Below, piece after piece: positions 56,340-62,963 of a DNA stretch of 64,000 nt. The stretch is from Phocaeicola abscessus CCUG 55929 (GTDB lineage Bacteria > Bacteroidota > Bacteroidia > Bacteroidales > Bacteroidaceae): positions 124,001 to 188,000 of the forward strand of contig NZ_HE997185.1 of the NCBI RefSeq assembly GCF_000312445.1. Reading direction: 5' to 3'. How positions within the stretch are numbered: the first letter of the stretch is position 1; each line of letters opens with the position of its first letter. The notes under the pieces are model-generated. The model ran no database searches. It was not told the DNA's origin and saw nothing but the letters and a program-made list of their open reading frames with translations. The position numbers and the translations under genes are program-made.

Positions 56340-57233
56340 ATGAAGAAAATGATTCTTTTCGCTGCCGCACTGGCAGCCGTTGCGCTGACAAGCTGCAACA
56401 ACGACAACGAACAGGCGCAGTCGCAGACCAAGCCTGAGTACATCACCGTGAGCACCTCCATCGACAACCTGACCCGCGTCTCCACCACGGGAAACGCCTC
56501 CCGGTTCGACGAAGGCGACAAAATCAGTGTCTATGCCTGGACGGGCACGGCCGACGAGGTGGCCGCCACCAACCTCGTAGTGAACAACTCCGTCAACGAG
56601 CTGAAAGGCGGCAAGTGGCTGCCCACGCCCCTCATGAAGTGGGTGGACATGGCCACGCCGCACTTCTTCCTCTCCCTCTATCCTGCCCGCAACGTGGCCG
56701 ACTTCAAGGCCGACCCCGTGACGGTAGACACCGGGAAGCAGATGGAGAGCGACCTGCTCGTGGCCGTCAATACCGGCCAGGGCAAAGCCGGACTGAAAGC
56801 CACCGATAACCCCGTGCAGCTGCGCTTCGACCACATGATGTCCAAGCTCGTTCTGGAACTGACCTACCGCAACGAGTTCGACGGAACACCCGCCGTGGCT
56901 TCGGTAAGCACGGAGGCAAAGAACGAAGGCACCATCGACTACCTCAAGGGTGTGATTACGCTCGGCGGGACTGCCGAAACCTTCGGCCTGCAGGCGCAGA
57001 AGGCCAACGAGGTATACGCCTCCGTCATCATGCCGCAGGAGGTGCAGAAGTTCACGATAGCCATCGACGGCAAGAACTACGTCTACACCCATCCCGCACC
57101 GCTCGCCCTCGTAAAGGGAAAGAAGCAGACCGTGAAGCTCATTGTGGGGCGCAACCGCATCGAGCTGGACCAAGTGGTGATTAACGACTGGGGAGCTGCC
57201 GAGGACATCACGGGCGGAGAAGCGGTAGATTGA
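56340..57233 (+). CDS. fimbrillin family protein (Mfa-like)
   Basis: A 297-residue lipoprotein fimbrillin: lipobox LTSC (residue about 19), then a polar leader to TRVSTTG near residue 45, where an Arg fits the trypsin-type maturation site of type V fimbrillins. Fimbrillin folds FDEGDKISVYAWTG, VQLRFDHMMSKLVLELTY and VVINDWGAAEDITGGEAVD follow. It is probably a structural or accessory subunit. It lies 60 bp after the anchor gene and is visibly GC-rich compared with flanking housekeeping genes. Confidence 0.85.
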   Translation: MKKMILFAAALAAVALTSCNNDNEQAQSQTKPEYITVSTSIDNLTRVSTTGNASRFDEGDKISVYAWTGTADEVAATNLVVNNSVNELKGGKWLPTPLMKWVDMATPHFFLSLYPARNVADFKADPVTVDTGKQMESDLLVAVNTGQGKAGLKATDNPVQLRFDHMMSKLVLELTYRNEFDGTPAVASVSTEAKNEGTIDYLKGVITLGGTAETFGLQAQKANEVYASVIMPQEVQKFTIAIDGKNYVYTHPAPLALVKGKKQTVKLIVGRNRIELDQVVINDWGAAEDITGGEAVD

Positions 57234-57283
57234 ATAGGTGATAAACACCGATTATAAACCAATTTCAAAAAAAAGAAAAGAAC

Positions 57284-58159
57284 ATGAAGAAACTCTTTTT
57301 CATCTCGATGCTTGCAGCGGCGGCCCTCCTCGGGGGGCTGACCGCCTGCAACAACGAACTTGGCGAGCCGCAGGCAGACCGAGTTCCCGAAAATGCCGTG
57401 CGGATTACGGCCGGTATAGCCAACCCGTTTGCCGCCACCCGCTCCATGCCGTTAGGCACGGAGGACGAGCAAACCAAGTTCAAGGCGGGAGACGAAATCT
57501 TGGTGAAAACCGACTACAGCGACCAGCGTGCCACCTATCGTTTCGATGGCTCTGCCTGGACGCCCAAAGACGGCAAGTACCTCCTTTGGAAATACGACTG
57601 GCCGGAGTCTTTCAGAGCCTTTTATACCGTCGAATCTGGCTTGCAAGCTGTTGCTGGGGAACCATATGTTTTTCCAACAGACCAGAGCAGTATAGACAAA
57701 ATCGCTAAAGCAGATATAATGTTCGCGAATCTTAACCCAGCAAAGACGAAAGAGGTGTTGCACTTTGCGATGCAACGCCAGACGGCACGCCTTATTGTCA
57801 AGATAGCCGGCTTCAACTCCGAATTTCCTGCCGATGCCAAGGTGGAGAACGTCGAGTTTCATAACAAGAGCAACGCAAGCGCCCCTCAAGTAACATACAC
57901 ACCCTATGCCGATGGCGAGGGCAAGGCGGGCAGCACCTACACGGTGCTTGTTCCCAGTGATGCTGCGAACCATACGGTTTCCCTTACCGTAGGTGACAAG
58001 GCGATGACTGCCAAGCTGCAGGACTATTCGTATAATGTCGGCAAGAGCTACACCTACCGCCTCACCGTGGGCAAGGAGAAACTCGAGGTGGGCGAAGTGA
58101 CCGTGGCCGACTGGAGCGGCAGCGCAGTCATCACGGGCGGAGAAGCCAAGGCGGATTAA
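57284..58159 (+). CDS. fimbrillin family protein, paralogue A
   Basis: A 291-residue fimbrillin lipoprotein: lipobox LTACN, Arg maturation-like site AATRSMPLG near residue 48, FKAGDEILV and the end GEVTVADWSGSAVITGGEAK. It shares long stretches with the N-terminal 280 residues of the gene at 60008, including a perfect 124-bp block (57382-57505 with 60103-60226), separated by divergent windows. It is followed by the 23-bp array. Confidence 0.85.
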   Translation: MKKLFFISMLAAAALLGGLTACNNELGEPQADRVPENAVRITAGIANPFAATRSMPLGTEDEQTKFKAGDEILVKTDYSDQRATYRFDGSAWTPKDGKYLLWKYDWPESFRAFYTVESGLQAVAGEPYVFPTDQSSIDKIAKADIMFANLNPAKTKEVLHFAMQRQTARLIVKIAGFNSEFPADAKVENVEFHNKSNASAPQVTYTPYADGEGKAGSTYTVLVPSDAANHTVSLTVGDKAMTAKLQDYSYNVGKSYTYRLTVGKEKLEVGEVTVADWSGSAVITGGEAKAD

Positions 58160-58177
58160 GGCACCCTCGCGCCGGCA

Positions 58178-58418
58178 CTTACAGTACGGCTACAGTCGAA
58201 CTTACAGTACGGCAACGGTCGAACTTACAGTACGGAAACAGTCGAACTTACAGTACGGCAACAGTCGAACTTACAGTACGGCAACAGTCGAACTTACAGT
58301 ACGGCAACAGTCGAACTTACAGTACGACTTCGGTCGAACTTACAGTACGGCAACGGTCGAACTTACAGTACGGCAACGGTCGAACTTACAGTACGGCAAC
58401 GGTCGAACTTACAGTAAA
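58178..58418. repeat. 23-bp tandem array, ten units
   Basis: Ten head-to-tail 23-bp units start at 58178 and every 23 bp after (core CTTACAGTACGGCAACGGTC, then GAA), with a partial eleventh at 58408. Variants affect mainly the middle (GCTACAG, GAAACAG, GACTTCG). It sits between a fimbrillin gene and the HU-like gene on the same strand. Because 23 is not a multiple of three, no frame passes through. Confidence 0.95.
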
Positions 58419-58458
58419 GAAAAACAACTATATTAATCACCAAAAAACAGTAAAAATT

Positions 58459-58926
58459 ATGTTGATTCATCAAATTAAAAAAGAGACTGCCTATATAGGC
58501 AAGAACAAGGGTAAGACCGTTTACTACGCGGCCCCCGTTGTACAGGACAAGATTACCACCCGCCAGGTGGAAGACCGCATCATCAACGCCACGGCGCTGT
58601 CGCGCGCCGACGTGCGCAGTGCCATCACCGCCCTTGCCGAAATCGTGCGCGAAGAGATGTTTGCAGGACGGGCGGTAGACCTCGCCGACCTCGGCTCGTT
58701 CAAAGTCGTTTCGATAGGCAAACGCGTGATGACGGAGAAAGAAGTCACCGCCGACACGCTGAAAGCGCCCCGCATACAGTTCTTCCCCAAAATGGAGATG
58801 CGCAATCAGACCAAGAGCATACAGCGCATCGTGCTGCGCAGCGGCGAGAGCGTACCCGAACAACCCGGCACCACGCCCACGCCCGGCGAAACACCTTCGC
58901 CCACGCCCGAAAACCCCTTGGGTTGA
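58459..58926 (+). CDS. HU-family DNA-binding protein with Pro/Thr-rich tail
   Basis: A 155-residue protein. The first 125 residues match HU-like proteins of Bacteroidetes (IINATALSRADVRSAITALA, RAVDLADLGSFKVVSIGKRV, PRIQFFPKMEMRNQTKSIQ). The last 20 residues are Pro/Thr-rich (GTTPTPGETPSPTPENPLG). It may bend DNA or bind locally, for example at the adjacent 23-bp array. It lies within the fimbrillin gene run, same strand, 73 bp before the next gene. Confidence 0.85.
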   Translation: MLIHQIKKETAYIGKNKGKTVYYAAPVVQDKITTRQVEDRIINATALSRADVRSAITALAEIVREEMFAGRAVDLADLGSFKVVSIGKRVMTEKEVTADTLKAPRIQFFPKMEMRNQTKSIQRIVLRSGESVPEQPGTTPTPGETPSPTPENPLG

Positions 58927-58998
58927 AACCCCGAAGGAGGGAAAACATTTTTCGTTCATCAACAGTAATCATTCAATAACAATAAAATAACAAAGAAA

Positions 58999-59994
58999 AT
59001 GAAGACAATAAAGAATCTGGCAATGCTTGCCGTTGCCGCACTGACCGCTGCTTCGTGCAGCCACGACGAAAACCTCGTTGCTCCCGCCGACCACTTCCCG
59101 GCCGACGGCATCATCCGCGTAGCTACCGACGTAACCCGCCCGCAAACCCGTGCGGGAATGGAAACAGCCAACCTTCAGGCATTCCGGCTGCGGGTAGAGA
59201 ACACCGCCAACGCCAACTATTGCTACAACGCCCTGATGAAGAAAGAAAGCGGCGAATGGGTGAGTTACGATAACGCCGGCGCCGATAAACTGATGATGCT
59301 CTGGCAGAACAAGACCCAGAAGGTGAACGTAGCCGCCGTATGCATCCCCTCCGACATCACGCTGACCGACGAGAATTGGCTGGCCACCGGCGCCACGCCC
59401 GTGAACATCAAGGTAGAAGCCGACCAGAGCAATGCCGACCGGCTGAACAAAAGCGACCTCCTCGCGATGAAGAACCACGAGGTAGACCCTGCCAACGACC
59501 TGACCCCGCAAGGCAAGATGAAAGTGGAACTCAAGCACCGCCTTGCCAAGCTCAACCTCACCGTGCAGCTCGGCACGCAGTTCAACCTGAACGGCGCCGG
59601 CACCGCCGCCAACCCCATCACCGCAGTGAGCGTGGAAGGCACGAAGACCGAGGCCACATGGAAACTCATTGAAGATGCCATGACCGAACAGGGCAGTGCG
59701 ACCCCCGTCAAACCCCTGACGGGTATCTACACCCCCGGTCAGGGCGAAACGAAGAGTGCCGTGGCGAAGTACGAATGCATCCTCGTGCCGCAGACCATCG
59801 CCGCCAACGGCTTCCAGGTGAAGATTGCCATAGCAGGCAAAACGTATACATGGAAGTCCCTGGCCGAAGTCAACCTCGCGTCCGACACGCAGTACGAACT
59901 CACCCTCACCGTGGGCAAGGACGTAGTAATCGTCGGCGGCTTCTCAGCCACCCCATGGACCGAGGGCGGCACGGAGAATATCGAAACGGAATAA
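58999..59994 (+). CDS. fimbrillin family protein
   Basis: A 331-residue lipoprotein fimbrillin: lipobox AASC at residues about 18-21, RPQTRAGME near residue 50 as the Arg maturation-like site, KVELKHRLAKLNLTVQLG, and C-terminal VGGFSATPWTEGG. It is more distant from the paralogue pair. It is close to the next fimbrillin gene (13 bp), so the two are cotranscribed. Confidence 0.85.
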   Translation: MKTIKNLAMLAVAALTAASCSHDENLVAPADHFPADGIIRVATDVTRPQTRAGMETANLQAFRLRVENTANANYCYNALMKKESGEWVSYDNAGADKLMMLWQNKTQKVNVAAVCIPSDITLTDENWLATGATPVNIKVEADQSNADRLNKSDLLAMKNHEVDPANDLTPQGKMKVELKHRLAKLNLTVQLGTQFNLNGAGTAANPITAVSVEGTKTEATWKLIEDAMTEQGSATPVKPLTGIYTPGQGETKSAVAKYECILVPQTIAANGFQVKIAIAGKTYTWKSLAEVNLASDTQYELTLTVGKDVVIVGGFSATPWTEGGTENIETE

Positions 59995-60007
59995 ACTTTT
60001 TGATGCA

Positions 60008-62038
60008 ATGAGACTTAAAGTAACAATAACACTTGCAGCGGCGGCCCTCCTCGGGGGGCTGACCGCCTGCAACAACGAATTTGACCGGCCACAGGCAGAC
60101 CAAGTTCCCGAAAATGCCGTGCGGATTACGGCCGGTATAGCCAACCCGTTTGCCGCCACCCGCTCCATGCCGTTAGGCACGGAGGACGAGCAAACCAAGT
60201 TCAAGGCGGGAGACGAAATCTTGGTGTACGCTCCCAACAGCGACCAGCATGCCACCTATCGTTTCGATGGCTCTGTCTGGACACCCAAAGACGGCAAGTA
60301 CCTCCTTTGGCAGGAGGACACGGAGGATTTCAGAGCCTTTTATCCCGCCGAATATGGCTTGGTACTTATTGGTGGGGCAGCATATGTTTTTCCAACAGAC
60401 CAGAGCAGTACAGACAACATCGCTAAAGCAGACCTAATGGTAGGGGATCTTAATCACCAAGCAAAGACGAAAGAACCGTTGCACTTTACGATGCAACGCT
60501 GGATGGCACGCTTCATTGTCAAGATAGCCGGCTTCAACTCCGAATTTCCTGCCGGAACCAAGGTGGATAACGTCAGGTTCCATAGCAGAAGGGCAGGCGC
60601 CTCTCAAGCAACATACACACCCTATGCCGATGGCGAGGGCAAGGCGGGCAGCACCTACACGGTGCTTGTTCCCGATAATGCTTCGGACCATACGGTTTCC
60701 CTTACCGTAGGCGACAAGGCGATGACCGCCAAGCTGCGGGATTATACGCCTGATAAGGGCAAGAGCTACACCTTTAACCTCACCGTGGGCAAGGAGAAAC
60801 TCGAGCCGGGCGAAGTGACCGTGGCCGACTGGACAGGCAGCACAGTCATCACGGGCGGAGAAGCCAACTTATCCAAATGGGACGGGGTGACTACATCGCC
60901 CGTAACTCCCGAAGCCGACGGCAAGACCTATAACATCAAGGAACCGGAAGAATGGGTATGGCTTTGCGAACAGGTAGGCAACAAAACGATTTCTACGAAC
61001 GGACTGATCGTCAATCTGACCGCAGACCTGAACTTCGGCGGGCACGAAATGTATCCCTTGGGATATACGAAAGGCGATGAAAACGGTACGGCCGTTGGTT
61101 TCTGGGGCACGCTCAACGGAAACAATCACACGGTCGAAGAATTGAAGATGACACAAAGCGCCTATCGGCACATTGGTTTCATCGCTCAATTAAATCCGAG
61201 GTCCGAGGTTAAAGACCTCACCGTAGAGTGCAACATCAAAGGAAATTGTGAAAAGGTCGGTTCGGAAGCTGTGAGTATCGGAGGAATAGCCGGAATCAGC
61301 ATCGGAGGAACCGTACAAAACTGTACGGTAAAAGGGAAAGTATCCTCTGATAAGGCATTTGTCTATATGGGAGGTGTTATCGGCTGTTTTTACGGAGGAA
61401 CCATGATGAAATGTTCGAACTATGCCGAGGTGGTCTCCCTTTCCGACGATAACAGGATTATAGGGGGCGTGGCCGGATGTGTGGCCGATCTTTTACTGAC
61501 AGGGTACGATATGCCCTCTTTCATGATAGCCTGCGTCAACTACGGCACGCTCGCCATACGTGGAACCGGACGGGCCGGAGGAATAACGGGAGAGGCCGCG
61601 TTTAATTCGGACAAACCGGACGACGTCCGAAGCACTTTTGCGGCCTGCTATAATGTCGGGGCTACAAAGGTTGTGGAAGATGCAACTTATACAGGTCAGG
61701 CAACGGGATTGTGCGTAGTACCGTTTGAAAAGAATACGGAACTTTACGGCTGTTTCAGTGCCGGTACTCTTCCGCAAGACGGAAATCCCGGCGTAGCCTT
61801 AAGAAAACCGTATGGCAATGGAGTCTTTGCCCTTTCGGATGCTTCGGACAATCTGCCGGCCTCTGTAGGAATAGCCGATACGGGGGTAAACTGCGGAAAG
61901 AAAACGCAGGCCGACCTGAACTCTCCGGAGACGGTAAAGGCAATGAACGACGCCATCGAGGCCTTCAATGCAAAAGAGCCGGCTCATGCCTGTACCTACC
62001 GTTTCAAAGCGGGGCCGACTTATCCGGTTTTGGAGTAG
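60008..62038 (+). CDS. fimbrillin-adhesin fusion, paralogue B
   Basis: A 676-residue lipoprotein. Residues 1-285 are a fimbrillin domain nearly collinear with the gene at 57284 (lipobox LTACN, AATRSMPLG, FKAGDEILVYAP). From about residue 290 a different module begins (WDGVTTSPVTPEADGKTYNI) with Gly-rich repeats in beta-helix style, for example GGIAGISIGGTVQNCTVKGK and GGVAGCVADLLLTGYDMPSF, like GLUG-motif domains. This looks like a tip adhesin. The C-terminal module is more AT-rich than the pilin part. It is the last gene of the operon. Confidence 0.8.
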   Translation: MRLKVTITLAAAALLGGLTACNNEFDRPQADQVPENAVRITAGIANPFAATRSMPLGTEDEQTKFKAGDEILVYAPNSDQHATYRFDGSVWTPKDGKYLLWQEDTEDFRAFYPAEYGLVLIGGAAYVFPTDQSSTDNIAKADLMVGDLNHQAKTKEPLHFTMQRWMARFIVKIAGFNSEFPAGTKVDNVRFHSRRAGASQATYTPYADGEGKAGSTYTVLVPDNASDHTVSLTVGDKAMTAKLRDYTPDKGKSYTFNLTVGKEKLEPGEVTVADWTGSTVITGGEANLSKWDGVTTSPVTPEADGKTYNIKEPEEWVWLCEQVGNKTISTNGLIVNLTADLNFGGHEMYPLGYTKGDENGTAVGFWGTLNGNNHTVEELKMTQSAYRHIGFIAQLNPRSEVKDLTVECNIKGNCEKVGSEAVSIGGIAGISIGGTVQNCTVKGKVSSDKAFVYMGGVIGCFYGGTMMKCSNYAEVVSLSDDNRIIGGVAGCVADLLLTGYDMPSFMIACVNYGTLAIRGTGRAGGITGEAAFNSDKPDDVRSTFAACYNVGATKVVEDATYTGQATGLCVVPFEKNTELYGCFSAGTLPQDGNPGVALRKPYGNGVFALSDASDNLPASVGIADTGVNCGKKTQADLNSPETVKAMNDAIEAFNAKEPAHACTYRFKAGPTYPVLE

Positions 62039-62114
62039 TGACGGGCCAAATGATAATAACCTGAATTCAATATAAAAGAGGAGGAGAAAATGAGACGCGT
62101 CAGTTGCCGCGGGT

Positions 62115-62179
62115 GACTAACGTTAGTCGATGGTGGTGACTGCCGTTAGTCGTTATTCATGACTGCCGTCAGTCACCAC
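62115..62179. repeat. inverted-repeat cluster after the fimbrial operon
   Basis: GACTAACGTTAGTC (62115-62128) is a perfect palindrome, and near copies lie at 62138-62151 and 62161-62174. A 10-bp stem GTGGTGACTG (62133-62142) pairs with CAGTCACCAC (62170-62179). It could end transcription, though no T-tract follows directly, or bind a dimeric protein. Confidence 0.85.
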
Positions 62180-62553
62180 TTACGATTAACATTGTTTTCT
62201 TGAACCTTGGGGATAGATTTTCGAGCATAAATTATCCCTCCTATCTGCAAATAATAGTTGTCCGGGAGAAGTTTTGAGAAAGCAAACTTCCCCTCTTGAT
62301 TTGATACACAAGCGGAGATTAGGGTAGAATCAACACTTCTCCACAAAGCAATGCTACAATCTGAAACCTCAGCTCCTTGAATGTCGCAAACCTGTCCAGA
62401 TATTTCAAATAGGCAACTATCAGGTACTGTATTTTCATTCTGTGCTGAAGCCGGATATATACTACCGATTGCAATACACACAAACAATACGTAGCCCAAT
62501 AACGCTCTACGATATGGGCAACACAAGAAGATGATATATTTAGTATTCAACAT
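62173..62553 (-). pseudogene. truncated outer-membrane protein with regulatory-like N-domain
   Basis: A 126-residue frame with signal-like start and a CarboxypepD_reg-like domain (FEISGQVCDIQGAEVSDCSI, GKFAFSKLLPDNYYLQIGG), as at the N-terminus of TonB-type outer-membrane proteins, which usually continue into plug and barrel. Here the frame ends 22 residues after the domain, at the 27-bp repeat (read as KSIPKVQE), then stops. The rest of the gene is absent. I read it as a gene cut by the island's right end. Confidence 0.65.
62195..62221. repeat. 27-bp direct repeat, right copy (candidate attachment site)
   Basis: Identical over 27 bp with 51513-51539, same orientation. It lies at the cut end of the truncated outer-membrane protein gene. 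Neither copy lies in a tRNA gene. Confidence 0.9.
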
Positions 62554-62963
62554 AACTATGTGAACTGAAATTACTGCTTGAAAACAACCCTCTGTTACAA
62601 CAAGTTCTGTTCACTTAAGACACCTATTGTTATTTGATTTTTGGACAGAAGAGGGAGAAATCTAAGACTACTCGAGTTTTCAGTTGTTCAATTTTCTTCA
62701 TAGCACAAACATAGAAAATATTTCCTCTACTCTTTTATTCGCCTTTTGGGGTTCCGGCTAGCTCCGAGAAAACCACACAACAAGAGGTGTCTCTTCGCAA
62801 AAGCGAAAATAGTAATTAAAATTGAAATAGCCAATTTTTGCGATGTTTTTTCTTTATGCATTCCAAATGTAAAAATGATGTGACCCCGAAATAAATTTGG
62901 CGTTTCGACAAGCATGCGCTATCTTTGTGGCCGCATGAACAGAATGATCTAAAACGAAACGAT
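62554..62963. other. intergenic region before serS
   Basis: About 400 bp. A minus-strand TATGTTTG (62713-62706) is a possible -7 box for the truncated gene. A 29-codon minus-strand frame (from 62701, MKKIEQLKTRVVLDFSLF) precedes that gene; I cannot support it as real. The serS promoter lies at 62896-62927. I see nothing else. Confidence 0.5.
62896..62927 (+). promoter_or_regulatory. consensus promoter of serS
   Basis: TTTG at 62896-62899, a 20-bp spacer, and TATCTTTG at 62920-62927. It lies 36 bp before the serS ATG at 62964, so serS is transcribed independently of rplU-rpmA in this strain. Confidence 0.8.
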
